Positions 9,753 through 17,805 of a stretch of 64,000 bases of DNA are shown here, piece by piece. Source of the stretch: Palsa-883 sp963847615 (GTDB taxonomy: Bacteria; Pseudomonadota; Alphaproteobacteria; Acetobacterales; Acetobacteraceae); NCBI GenBank assembly GCA_963847615.1, contig CAWKAN010000012.1, positions 62,001 through 126,000 of the forward strand, read 5' to 3'. Numbering within the stretch: the stretch's first letter is position 1; each line of letters opens with the position of its first letter. The notes under the pieces are model-generated. The model did not search any database, was not told the origin of the DNA, and worked only from the letters and a program-made list of their open reading frames with translations. The position numbers were made by a program, and so were the translations under genes.

Positions 9753-10774
9753 ACGGATCGCCGGCAATGGATCTCGCAACGCGCTATCTCGGCCTGTCGC
9801 TGAAGCATCCGCTGATCGCCTCGTCCTCGCCGTTGACCGGCGAGCTCGACACCCTGCGGCGGCTGGAAGATGCGGGCGCCGCGGCGGTCGTTCTGCCATC
9901 GATCTTCGAAGAGCAGATCGAGCACGAAGCCGCCGAGCTGGAACGGCTGACCGATGCCGGGATCGACAGCTTCCCCGAGGCGTCGTCGTATTTCCCATCC
10001 AGCGCCAGTTTCGCGGCCGGACCGTACCGCTATCTGGAGCTGATCCGCCACGCGCGCGAGGCACTGGAAATCCCGGTCATCGCCAGCCTGAACGGCAGCA
10101 CGAACGGCGGCTGGGCGCACTATGCCGCGCAGATCGAGCAGGCCGGCGCCAACGCGCTCGAACTCAACAGTTTCTTCGTGCCGGTGGATGCCGAACTGGA
10201 CGGCGGCGCGGTCGAGCAGCGCCATGCCGACGTGCTGAGCGCGGTGCGGGAATCGGTTGCGCTGCCGGTTGCGGTCAAGCTGAGCCCGTATTTCAGCGCG
10301 GTCGGCGACATGGTGCGCCGGCTCGATCGCGCGGGGGCCAGCGGCTTCGTGCTGTTCAACCGCTTCTACCAGCCGGATATCGATCTGGCCGCGATGCGGC
10401 TGCGCCGCGACCTGGACCTCAGCACGCCGGCGGAGATTCGCCTGCCGTTGCTGTGGATCGGGGTGCTGGCCGGGCATGTGCGCGGCTCACTCGCCGCGGC
10501 ATCCGGCGTGGACAGCGCCGACCAGGCGGTGAAGTACCTGCTGGCGGGGGCCGATGTGGTGATGACGACGTCGTCATTGTTGCGCCATGGGCCCGATCAC
10601 ATGCGCACGCTGCTGAACGACCTGACCGCGTGGTTCGAGGCGCGCGATGTGGCCTCGATCGGCGACATGCGTGGCCGCATGAGCCGCCAGCGGCTGGGCG
10701 CCCCGGTCGCGTTCGAACGCGCCAACTACATCAGCATCCTGCACGGCTGGACCGGCGGCCGACGCGGGCGGTAA
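9749..10774 (+). CDS. dihydroorotate dehydrogenase-like protein
   Basis: A 341-residue flavoprotein of the class 1 PyrD/DHOD beta-barrel family: LGLSLKHPLIASSSPLTG at the N-terminus, NGSTNGGWAHYA, LELNSFFVP, the phosphate/FMN region VAVKLSPYFSA, and a C-terminal GADVVMTTSSLLRHG block. It is a PyrD relative often encoded beside PFOR genes rather than the housekeeping pyrD, and its true substrate is not established. The start overlaps the nifJ stop by four bases, so it belongs to the same transcript. The downstream gene is convergent. Confidence 0.8.
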   Translation: MNGSPAMDLATRYLGLSLKHPLIASSSPLTGELDTLRRLEDAGAAAVVLPSIFEEQIEHEAAELERLTDAGIDSFPEASSYFPSSASFAAGPYRYLELIRHAREALEIPVIASLNGSTNGGWAHYAAQIEQAGANALELNSFFVPVDAELDGGAVEQRHADVLSAVRESVALPVAVKLSPYFSAVGDMVRRLDRAGASGFVLFNRFYQPDIDLAAMRLRRDLDLSTPAEIRLPLLWIGVLAGHVRGSLAAASGVDSADQAVKYLLAGADVVMTTSSLLRHGPDHMRTLLNDLTAWFEARDVASIGDMRGRMSRQRLGAPVAFERANYISILHGWTGGRRGR

Positions 10775-10901
10775 GCCCGCCGCGCGCCCCGCCTGTCGCT
10801 TGCGCGCGCGCCCCGCCTGTGCGCGCGACCCCGGCCGCCTGCGCCGCGCGCACGTCGCCCGCACCGCCCCGATATCCAACGACGCTGCGGCGGCCTGCGC
10901 G

Positions 10902-11717
10902 CTATCCCGGCGCCTTCACCGTCGGATAGATCGTCGCGCCGTAATGCGCCCGCAACTCCTCGATCTGGTCGGCCGGCGGCGGCGCATAGCACAGCCGCTT
11001 GCTGGTGAACCCGCCGCCCATCAGCCGGTTCAGCCGCACCGCCATCTCGCCGAGTTTCACCAGGTTGGTGATGCCGTTCAGGATCGGCACGCCGGTCTCG
11101 GTCGCATGGATGCCGTTGTCGGCCAGCAGCGCCATCACCACGCCGCCGGCGGCGATCACCACCTCGGCGCCCGCATCGGTGTTGGCCCGCGCCGCCCCGT
11201 TGAACTGCGCAACGATCCGCGCGCGCGCCACGGGATCGTCGAACCCCTCCTTCAGGTCAAGGATGCGGTCGATCGCCATGCGGTTCACCGCCGCCAGCCG
11301 GTCCTTCAGCCCATAGCGCACCACGTTCTCGACGATGCGCGGCGTGAACTTCTCGTTGATCGTCACCAGCGAGAAGTTCGCCCCCATCATGCACGCCACG
11401 TGCAACGCGGATTCGCACAGCCCCAGCACCGGAATGTTGGCGATCTCGCGCGCCGCGTGCAGGCCGGGATCGGCGATGTTGCCGATCAGGAACGCATCGT
11501 AGCCTTCGCGCACCGCGCGGCCGACATTCTCCAGCAGCTCGCCGGTTTCGATGTATTCCAGGTAGCGGTAGTGATCGCCCGCGCCGCCGATGCCGGTGAT
11601 GCCGTGCGCGTCGATCACCGTGTCCGGGTCTTTCACCGCCTGCAGGATGCGCCCCAGCGCGCGCGGATAGCCGCCCCAGGAGGTTTGGCGCGACATGCTT
11701 TGATACCAGAGTTTCAT
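10902..11717 (-). CDS. Asp/Glu/hydantoin racemase-family protein
   Basis: A 271-residue protein (MKLWYQSMSRQTSWGGYPRA) with the racemase fold pattern: HGITGIGGAGDHYRYLEY, DAFLIGNIADPGLHAAREI, VLGLCESALHVA and a C-terminal AEVVIAAGGVVMALLADNG. In characterised hydantoin racemases two cysteines act as bases, in the positions here occupied by GNIADPGL and AAGGV; both appear replaced, so catalysis by the usual two-base mechanism is doubtful. It starts 14 bases downstream of the tctA stop, on the same strand, so the two are probably one operon and the substrate is likely a carboxylic acid taken up by that transporter (inference). Confidence 0.72.
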   Translation of the reverse strand: MKLWYQSMSRQTSWGGYPRALGRILQAVKDPDTVIDAHGITGIGGAGDHYRYLEYIETGELLENVGRAVREGYDAFLIGNIADPGLHAAREIANIPVLGLCESALHVACMMGANFSLVTINEKFTPRIVENVVRYGLKDRLAAVNRMAIDRILDLKEGFDDPVARARIVAQFNGAARANTDAGAEVVIAAGGVVMALLADNGIHATETGVPILNGITNLVKLGEMAVRLNRLMGGGFTSKRLCYAPPPADQIEELRAHYGATIYPTVKAPG

Positions 11718-11731
11718 CGGTGGACCCTTCC

Positions 11732-13240
11732 CTAGTGCGCCGCCTGGCCGAGCCGCAGCCCGACCCGGCGCGCGCGAAATTCCTTGGCCAGCGAGTATGC
11801 CACCGCCGCCAGCGTCAGCAGCAGCAGCGTCAGGCACACCGGACGGGTGAAGGCGGCCCACACCGAGCCATACAGCACGTGCGCCTGCAGGAAATACGTC
11901 TCCAGCGGCCCGCCGAGGATCATGCCCAGCACCAGTGCCGCCAGCGGCATCCGCAGCAACCGCAGCACGAAGCCCCCCAGGCCCATCGCCAGCGCCAGAT
12001 ACACGTCGAACACGTCGCCATTCGCGGTGAACGCGCCGACCAGCGACAGCACGATGATCAGCGGCGCCAGCAGCGCCAGCGGCACGCGGGTGATGCGCGC
12101 GATCCACCGCGCGCCGAGCAGTGCGACGCACAGCATCATCGCGTTGGCGATGAAGGCGCCGACGAACACGGTATACAGCGTCTCGCCGCTGTTCTGCAGC
12201 AGCATCGGTCCGGGCAGCATGCCGTGCATGGTCAGCGCCGCCATCACGATCACCGCGTCCACGCTGCCCGGAATCCCCAGCGTCAGCGCCGGCACCAGCG
12301 AGGAGAACACCGCCGCGTTGGCCGCCGTCTCCGGCGCCAGCACGCCGGTGATGTCGCCGCGGCCGAACTCGTGGCCGGGCCGGGCGGAGCGCCGCGCCTC
12401 GCCCAGCGAAATGAACGAGGCGAGGGTGGGGCCGTGCCCGGGCACCACGCCCAGGAACACGCCGATCACCGCGGAGCGCGCGATGGTGAACCAGTGCTGC
12501 GCCCAGTCGGCCCAGCGCAGCAGGAAGGTCTCCTTGACGTCCAGCGCGTGCATGTCGAACACCATGCGGGTGCGGCGGTGGTACAGCATCTCCAGCAGCA
12601 CGGGGAAGGTGAACAGCCCGACCAGCGTCGGGATCATCGGAAACCCGGTGGTCAGCTCCGCCGTGAACACCAGGCGCGTGTCGCCCATCGGCGTGGTGCC
12701 GACGGCGGCGATCAGCAGGCCGATGCCGGTGGCGCACAGGCCGCGTACCAGCGATCCCGACGCCAGCGAAACCACCGCCGCCATGCCGAACACCGCGAAG
12801 GAGAACATCTCCGCCGGGCCGAAGGTCAGCGCCAGCTCGGCCAGCGGCGGTGACAGGAACAACAACGAAATCGCCGCGACGAAGCCGCCGATCGTTGCGC
12901 CGACGATCGAGGCGCGCAGCGCCCGGCGCGCCAGGCCGCGTTGCGCCAGCAGGTGCCCCTCGATGGCGCAGGCCGCCGCCGCGGCGGTGCCGGGAATGTT
13001 CAGGCAGATCGCCGAAATCGATCCGGCATAGACCGCGGCGTTCCAGATCGCGATCAGGAACAGCACGCCGGTGTCGGCGCGGAACACGAAGGTCAGCGGC
13101 AGCAGCAGCGACATCGCGGTGGCGCCGGACAGGCCCGGGATCGCACCGAATATCATGCCGATCACGACGCCGAGCACCATGGCGCCCAGGTTGATCGGCG
13201 TGAAGGCGTTGCCGATCCCCAGCAGGATCAGGTGTTCCAC
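11732..13240 (-). CDS. tctA: tripartite tricarboxylate transporter permease TctA
   Basis: A 502-residue integral membrane protein with the hallmark N-terminal block GAIPGLSGATAMSLLLPLTF and the second repeat PGHGPTLASFISLGEA, both typical of the large TctA subunit (~500 aa, about 12 helices). It is the channel-forming subunit of a secondary transporter for citrate, tartrate or other carboxylates that uses a periplasmic TctC binding protein. The gene runs opposite to tctC and tctB, with a 152-base divergent control region, an arrangement less common than tctCBA. Confidence 0.92.
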   Translation of the reverse strand: MEHLILLGIGNAFTPINLGAMVLGVVIGMIFGAIPGLSGATAMSLLLPLTFVFRADTGVLFLIAIWNAAVYAGSISAICLNIPGTAAAAACAIEGHLLAQRGLARRALRASIVGATIGGFVAAISLLFLSPPLAELALTFGPAEMFSFAVFGMAAVVSLASGSLVRGLCATGIGLLIAAVGTTPMGDTRLVFTAELTTGFPMIPTLVGLFTFPVLLEMLYHRRTRMVFDMHALDVKETFLLRWADWAQHWFTIARSAVIGVFLGVVPGHGPTLASFISLGEARRSARPGHEFGRGDITGVLAPETAANAAVFSSLVPALTLGIPGSVDAVIVMAALTMHGMLPGPMLLQNSGETLYTVFVGAFIANAMMLCVALLGARWIARITRVPLALLAPLIIVLSLVGAFTANGDVFDVYLALAMGLGGFVLRLLRMPLAALVLGMILGGPLETYFLQAHVLYGSVWAAFTRPVCLTLLLLTLAAVAYSLAKEFRARRVGLRLGQAAH

Positions 13241-13392
13241 GTGTCGGCTCTCTTGGCGCCCGCGCCTATCCAGGGTCTAATTGCCGCGAGGATCGCTGTT
13301 GGGTTCCGGTGTGTCAATCTGGACTGCCATGGCCGGACAGCCATGGCACGGCACCCGATGTGCGACGCAACAACGAAGGGAAGGAAACCGCC

Positions 13393-14361
13393 ATGCAACG
13401 GCGACAGGTTCTGCTTGCGGCGGGGGGCGCGCTGCTGGCGCGTGGCGCGCGGGCGGCGGACTACCCGACCCGCCCGATCACCCTGATCGTGCCCTATGGC
13501 CCCGGCGGCGGGGTCGGCATCAACGCGCGCGCGCTGCAGCCCTACCTGGAAAAGCAGCTCGGCCAGACCATCATCGTCGAGTTCAAGCCCGGTGCCGGCG
13601 GCATCATGGGTTTCACCCTCGGCGCGCACGCGCGCCCGGACGGCTATACCCTGACCATGGTGACCTCCTCGATCACCGCGGCGCCCTGGCTGGTGCCGCA
13701 CATCGACTACACCCCCGAGGACTTCAGCTATATCGGCCAGGTCAGCTTCGTGCCGAACATGCTGATCGTGAACGCCGACAGCCCCTATCACAGCGTCGCC
13801 GATCTGATCGCGGCGATGCAGCAGAAGCCGGGCGAGCTGGCCACCGGGTTCGAGAGCAGCTGGCCCAGCCCCGACGTGGCGCAGACCGTGTTCTTCGCCC
13901 GCGCCGGGGTGAAGGCCAAGCAGGTTCCCGGCTTCGGCGGCGGCGCCGAGCGGATCGCCTCGTTGCTCGGCAACCACCTCGATTTCAGCTTCAACAACCT
14001 GAACGAGGCGCTGCCGATGTACCAGGCCAAGCGCATCCGCGTGCTGGCGATCTCCGGCGCCGCGCGGGTGCCGCAGATGCCGGAGGTGCCGACCTTCCGC
14101 GAGCTTGGCTTCGATGTCGCGATCGGCGTCTGGCGCACGCTGGCGGGGCCGAAGGGCCTGCCCGACGCGGTCGTGCAGACCGTCGCCGGCGCGCTGAAGA
14201 CCGCGCTGCAGGACCCGGCGCTGCGGACCGATTTCGCCAAGGTCGGGCTGTCCACCGATTACCTCGATCCGGTCGCCACGCGCGCGCTGGTGATGCGCGA
14301 ATACCAGGCGCTCGGCAAGCTGTTCACCGAGCTGGGCATCAACATCCGCACCAAGTCATGA
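13393..14361 (+). CDS. tripartite tricarboxylate transporter substrate-binding protein (TctC/Bug family)
   Basis: A 322-residue periplasmic binding protein. The ATG at 13393 is preceded by GAAGGAAACC and opens a signal peptide MQRRQVLLAAGGALLARGARA with a twin-arginine look. The mature part has YPTRPITLIVPYGPGGGVG, VEFKPGAGGIMGF, LNEALPMYQAKRIRVLAI and PEVPTFRELGFD, all standard for Bug/TctC proteins. It delivers the carboxylate to the TctA/TctB membrane complex. Its stop overlaps the tctB start. An upstream in-frame start at 13309 would add a non-signal N-terminus and is rejected. Confidence 0.92.
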   Translation: MQRRQVLLAAGGALLARGARAADYPTRPITLIVPYGPGGGVGINARALQPYLEKQLGQTIIVEFKPGAGGIMGFTLGAHARPDGYTLTMVTSSITAAPWLVPHIDYTPEDFSYIGQVSFVPNMLIVNADSPYHSVADLIAAMQQKPGELATGFESSWPSPDVAQTVFFARAGVKAKQVPGFGGGAERIASLLGNHLDFSFNNLNEALPMYQAKRIRVLAISGAARVPQMPEVPTFRELGFDVAIGVWRTLAGPKGLPDAVVQTVAGALKTALQDPALRTDFAKVGLSTDYLDPVATRALVMREYQALGKLFTELGINIRTKS

Positions 14362-14843
14362 GGCTTGCCCCGATCGGCGAACCGCTCGGCGCGGTGCTGT
14401 GCGGCGGCGTGACGGCGGCGCTGGCGCTGTTCACGCTGCACCTGCCGGGCTCGCTCGCCTATCCCCTGGCCTATGCGCAGGTGCTGATCGCGTCGATCGC
14501 GGCGCTGTTCTTCGCCTCCGCCGCGATCTCGTGGCGCGAGGCCCGCCTCGCGGCGGCGCTGCGGCCAGTACAAGCGCCGGATGCGCAAGCGCCAACCGGC
14601 GGTGGCGGCCTGGTCATGGTGGGCACGGTCCTGCTGTGCGTGCTGTACGCCGCGTCCTGGACCCTGATCGGCTACTTCCTCGCGACCTTCCTGTATGTCG
14701 TGCTGCAACTGAGGTTGCTGGGCGAGCGGCGCTGGTGGCTGATCCTGGCACTGGCAAGCGGCACGGTATTGCTGGTCTACCTGGTGTTCCACCGCCTGTT
14801 GCAGTTGCCGTTCCCCGGCGGCCTGCTGTTCGACCCGGAATGA
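14358..14843 (+). CDS. tctB: tripartite tricarboxylate transporter small membrane subunit TctB
   Basis: A 161-residue protein with four predicted helices, roughly residues 8-28, 35-58, 83-105 and 120-145, and a short hydrophilic linker rich in Ala/Pro/Gln in the middle. Low sequence conservation but the size, helix count and position right after tctC (ATGA overlap) identify it as the small subunit of the same transporter. Confidence 0.85.
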   Translation: MRLAPIGEPLGAVLCGGVTAALALFTLHLPGSLAYPLAYAQVLIASIAALFFASAAISWREARLAAALRPVQAPDAQAPTGGGGLVMVGTVLLCVLYAASWTLIGYFLATFLYVVLQLRLLGERRWWLILALASGTVLLVYLVFHRLLQLPFPGGLLFDPE

Positions 14844-14885
14844 TCTCCGCGGCGCGACAGGCCCGCACTGGACCAGGCGCCGTAG

Positions 14886-14911
14886 GGCGGAACAGCGCAG
14901 CGCATTCCGCC
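14886..14911. repeat. GGCGGAA/TTCCGCC hairpin, partly repeated
   Basis: In the 264-base gap between tctB and the MFS gene. A seven-base stem GGCGGAA ... TTCCGCC brackets CAGCGCAGCGCA, and the right arm is repeated again at about 14921-14932 (GCGCATTCCGCC). This is a common dispersed extragenic palindrome type and not obviously a terminator. Nothing else was recognised in the gap. Confidence 0.5.
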
Positions 14912-15107
14912 ACTGCTGGAGCGCATTCCGCCACGCGCCAGCGCGATACGCCGCTCGAATGCGGGCGCGCACGTCCCCGCGGCCGCCGCCCGCGACGGGG
15001 CGGTTCGGCCGACCGGCGCCATTGATTACCACCACGTCGGGCCGCTGCCACTCTGCCCCCGCGCCAACCCGCCCCCCGGGACCCACGAACATTGAGACGC
15101 CACCGAC

Positions 15108-16328
15108 ATGTCTGCCGCCACCCGCCAGATCGGCTTCATCAACGCCGCCCACACGTTGACGCATTACAGCCTGCTGGTCCTGCCGACCGCGGTGCTGGTG
15201 ATGGCACGGCCCGGCGGCGCGTTCGGCCCCAGCTACGGCCCGATCCTGGCGCTGGCGACCGGCATGTTCGTGTGCTACGGCCTGTTCTCCCTGCCGCAGG
15301 GCTGGATCGCCGAGCGCGTCGGGCGCAAGGCGCTGATGGCGGCGTTCTTCCTGGGCACCGGCCTGGCGCTGATCGGCGCCGGCCTGGCGCCGACGCCGGT
15401 GCTGCTGGCCGCCGCCCTGGCCGCCGCCGGGCTGTTCGCGGCGATCTACCACCCGATCGGCACCGCGATGCTGGTCGAGGCCGCCGGCGCCAGGCCCGGC
15501 CGGGCGATCGGCGTCAACGGCGTGTTCGGCAATTTCGGCGTGGCGCTGGCCCCGGTGGTCACCGCCTTCCTGGCCAACCAGCTCGGCTGGCGCGCCGCCT
15601 TCTTCGCCCCCGGCGCGCTGTGCGTGGCGCTCGGCCTGCTGTGGATCCGCGAGCCGTGGCACGACGCCGCCGCCCAGCGCGGGGCGCGGCCGTTCCCGGT
15701 CATCCCGCGCCACATGGTGCGCCGCGCGGTGATCGTGCTGCTGCTGATCGCCGCCGTCTCCGGCCTGGTGTTCAACGCCTTCACCCTGTTGTTGCCGAAA
15801 CTGATGCAGGAACGACTGGCCACCGACACGCGCTTCCTGCCGCTGATCGGCGCCGCCGCCTTCCTGGCGACGCTGTGCGGTGCGGCTACCCAGTTCAGCG
15901 TCGGGCGGATGATCGACCGCACCACGCTGAAACGGGTTTTCCTGCCGGTCAGTGTCATGCTGTGCCCGGCGCTGGTGGCGCTGTCCTACGCCCAGGGCTG
16001 GCTGGTGCTGCCGCTGGCCGGCGCCGTCGCCGCCTCGGTGTTCGGCCAGGTCACGGTGAACGAGACGATGGCGGCGCGGTATATCTCGCCCGAGGTGCGG
16101 GCGCGGATCTACTCGGTGCGGTTCTTCGTGGGCTTCCTGGGTGCCGCGGCGGCGGCCCCGCTGGTGGCGGTGCTGCACGCGCGCACCGGCAGCCTGACCC
16201 TGGTGACCCTGGTGCTGGCCGGGTTCTCCGTCGTCACCCTGGGGTGCGCGCTGTTCTTCCCCGACCGGCCGGAGGAGTTGCGCCCGGAGCTGTGGCAGGC
16301 GGGCGCGACGCCGGCGGCCGCCGAATAG
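15108..16328 (+). CDS. major facilitator superfamily transporter
   Basis: A 406-residue 12-helix MFS carrier. After helix 2 the loop reads GWIAERVGRKALMAAFF, matching the MFS G-x-x-x-D-R-x-G-R-R signature (here E-R-V-G-R-K). The second half repeats it as GRMIDRTTLKRVFLP. The first helix begins FINAAHTLTHYSLLVLPTAVLV, resembling FsrR/fosmidomycin-type MFS members. Substrate unknown. It stands alone on the plus strand, with a weak ribosome site; the downstream region is repeat-rich. Confidence 0.85.
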   Translation: MSAATRQIGFINAAHTLTHYSLLVLPTAVLVMARPGGAFGPSYGPILALATGMFVCYGLFSLPQGWIAERVGRKALMAAFFLGTGLALIGAGLAPTPVLLAAALAAAGLFAAIYHPIGTAMLVEAAGARPGRAIGVNGVFGNFGVALAPVVTAFLANQLGWRAAFFAPGALCVALGLLWIREPWHDAAAQRGARPFPVIPRHMVRRAVIVLLLIAAVSGLVFNAFTLLLPKLMQERLATDTRFLPLIGAAAFLATLCGAATQFSVGRMIDRTTLKRVFLPVSVMLCPALVALSYAQGWLVLPLAGAVAASVFGQVTVNETMAARYISPEVRARIYSVRFFVGFLGAAAAAPLVAVLHARTGSLTLVTLVLAGFSVVTLGCALFFPDRPEELRPELWQAGATPAAAE

Positions 16329-16384
16329 CGCTTGCCGGCAGCGTTCGGGACGGGCTGTGGGCGGGCGGACAAGCGGCGAAATCG

Positions 16385-16451
16385 CCCGCCCATCAGTGAC
16401 CCGCCCATCAGTGACCCGCCCATCAGTCACCCGCCCATCAGTCACCCGCCA
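16385..16451. repeat. tandem 15-base repeat (four copies plus partial)
   Basis: Four head-to-tail copies of a 15-base unit (CCCGCCCATCAGTGA, two with TCA at the end) followed by a partial fifth, just after the MFS gene. The copies are nearly identical, so the array is young. It lies upstream of a dispersed palindrome. No function seen. Confidence 0.85.
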
Positions 16452-16462
16452 TCCGCCCCCAC

Positions 16463-16519
16463 CGTCATGCCGGCGAAGGCCGGCATCCACGGCTTGCCTT
16501 GGTGCAGCCAGCAAACCCG
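16463..16519. repeat. GTCATGCCGGCGAAGGCCGG dispersed palindromic repeat
   Basis: Contains the core GTCATGCCGGCGAAGGCCGG followed by CATCCACGGCTTGCCTTGGTG and CAGCAAAC. The same order of blocks is found at 34551-34639 and 34961-35114, where it is expanded into long hairpins. It overlaps the 3' end of the minus-strand HGGxSTGP frame, whose last residues (GCTKASRGCRPSPA) are simply the repeat translated. Confidence 0.7.
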
Positions 16520-17805
16520 TTGCTCCCCGGCCCGCTACTTCGCCGCGACGAGCCGCCGGCCCCGCCCCCGCGGACCGCCCCGGCCGTCGCCGCCCCCGCA
16601 TAGGGTCGTTGCGCGCAATCGCCACTCGGCATCGCCGCGATCCCCGCCGGCGGCGCCAGCGCCCCCGGCCACCCCGCCATCGCCGCCGGCCCGAACCGCG
16701 CGGCGAGGACCTTGGCCACGCGCGGCTGCCAGGTCCGCGCCAGCGGCGTGCCGCCGAGCACCAGCGCCCGCGCCGAGCCCACCCGCGCCTCCCCCGACCC
16801 GCCCCGCGCCGCGCCTTGCATAGGGTTGTTGCGCGGCGTGCCCGATTGGCGCCCGGCTCCCGCGCCTTGCATGGGGTCGTTGCCGCACGACGCCAAGGCG
16901 GCGCGCAACTGCCGCACCATCACCTCGCGCGCCAGGGCCTCCGCCAGCCCGGGCGATCCGGGAGCCCAGCCGACCGCGCCACCCGCCTGGTGCCCCGCCG
17001 GCGCCGCCGCCCGCGCCCCCCCCCGCCGCCGCACCGTGCATGGGGTCGTTGCGCGAACTGCGCGCCCGGTGCCGCACCGCCGCGCCTTGCACGGGGTCGT
17101 TGCTCGAACCGCGCGCCGGGCGCGCCGCACCTCCCGCGCCGCGCGCTTTGCCCCCCGCGCCGCTGCGATCGCCGCCCGCCACTGCGCCTGCGCCGCCGCC
17201 TCGACCCGCGCCGCCGCCCGCTCGGCCGCCCGCCCGCGCCGCGCCGCCGCCGCCGCGCCGCCGGCCGCCCCGCCGCCCGCTTCCCCGCCGGCTCCGCCGG
17301 CGGCCGGCCCGTCCGCCCCAAGCCGCGTCCGCGCCGCGCGCCGCCGCCGCCCCGCCCCGAGCTGCGGCGGCGGACAGGTGCATGGGGTCGTTGCGTGCAG
17401 CGCCTCCCACGCCACCTGCGAGGGATGCTTCGGCGCCTTCAGCTCCGCCGGCGCCGTCTCCAGCCGCGCCGCCGCCTCGGCCGGCAAATACGGCCGCAGC
17501 CGATGCGCCATGCACAGCAGCCGGGTCCGCACCACCAGCGCCCGGAAATAGCGCTGCGCCGTCCGCTGCGCCGCCCCGCTCATCGCGTAGCGGCCGTGCG
17601 TGGTCTTCGCCGCGATCATCCGCGCCAGGCCCGCCGCGGTGCGCGGCCCGGTGCTCGCCCCGCCATGCAGGCGGCAGCGGCCGTTCGCCATCGCCAGCCC
17701 GAGGCACGGGCTGCCGGCCCGCGTCCGCGCTCCGCACGGCGGGGCGCGGTGGGGGGCGGCGGGGGACTCGGCGGTTGGCTGCGGTGGGGGTGCGCTGGCG
17801 CTCAT
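16465..17805 (-). CDS. HGGxSTGP-motif protein, copy 1 (C-terminus uncertain)
   Basis: Minus-strand gene whose start (ATG at 17805) overlaps the stop of the upstream ORF (ATGA), so the two are coupled. The N-terminal third has PPCGARTRAGSPCLG, NGRCRLHGGASTGPRT and AAKTTHGRYA: a Cys-rich short domain ending in the HGGxSTGP motif of a family known mainly from phage-like and alphaproteobacterial hypothetical proteins. Beyond ~170 residues it becomes Ala/Arg-rich and holds repeated blocks from a nucleotide motif (TGCATGGGGTCGTTGCG on the plus strand, six copies 16597-17395). Those copies fall in three different frames, and a run of nine C lies at 17021-17029, so the distal frame may be broken. The end runs into a dispersed repeat and is not reliable. 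Confidence 0.6.
   Translation of the reverse strand: MSASAPPPQPTAESPAAPHRAPPCGARTRAGSPCLGLAMANGRCRLHGGASTGPRTAAGLARMIAAKTTHGRYAMSGAAQRTAQRYFRALVVRTRLLCMAHRLRPYLPAEAAARLETAPAELKAPKHPSQVAWEALHATTPCTCPPPQLGAGRRRRAARTRLGADGPAAGGAGGEAGGGAAGGAAAAARRGRAAERAAARVEAAAQAQWRAAIAAARGAKRAAREVRRARRAVRATTPCKARRCGTGRAVRATTPCTVRRRGGARAAAPAGHQAGGAVGWAPGSPGLAEALAREVMVRQLRAALASCGNDPMQGAGAGRQSGTPRNNPMQGAARGGSGEARVGSARALVLGGTPLARTWQPRVAKVLAARFGPAAMAGWPGALAPPAGIAAMPSGDCAQRPYAGAATAGAVRGGGAGGSSRRSSGPGSNGFAGCTKASRGCRPSPA
16597..17395. repeat. six copies of TGCATGGGGTCGTTGCG motif
   Basis: Copies begin at about 16597, 16817, 16868, 17037, 17088 and 17379, with 0-3 differences. Two pairs are each spaced by exactly 51 bases (16817/16868 and 17037/17088). 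On the minus strand the motif can be read as RNDPM(H/Q/R), but the copies lie in three different phases. That means either frameshifts in the host gene or conservation at DNA level. A related motif (TGGTGCATGGGCTT) occurs in the second HGGxSTGP gene near 55 kb. Confidence 0.7.

Noticed and set aside
14259..16625. 788-codon minus-strand open frame across tctB and the MFS gene
   Set aside because: It is low-complexity (Arg/Gln/His) and opposes two clear membrane proteins; it runs into tandem repeats at its start.
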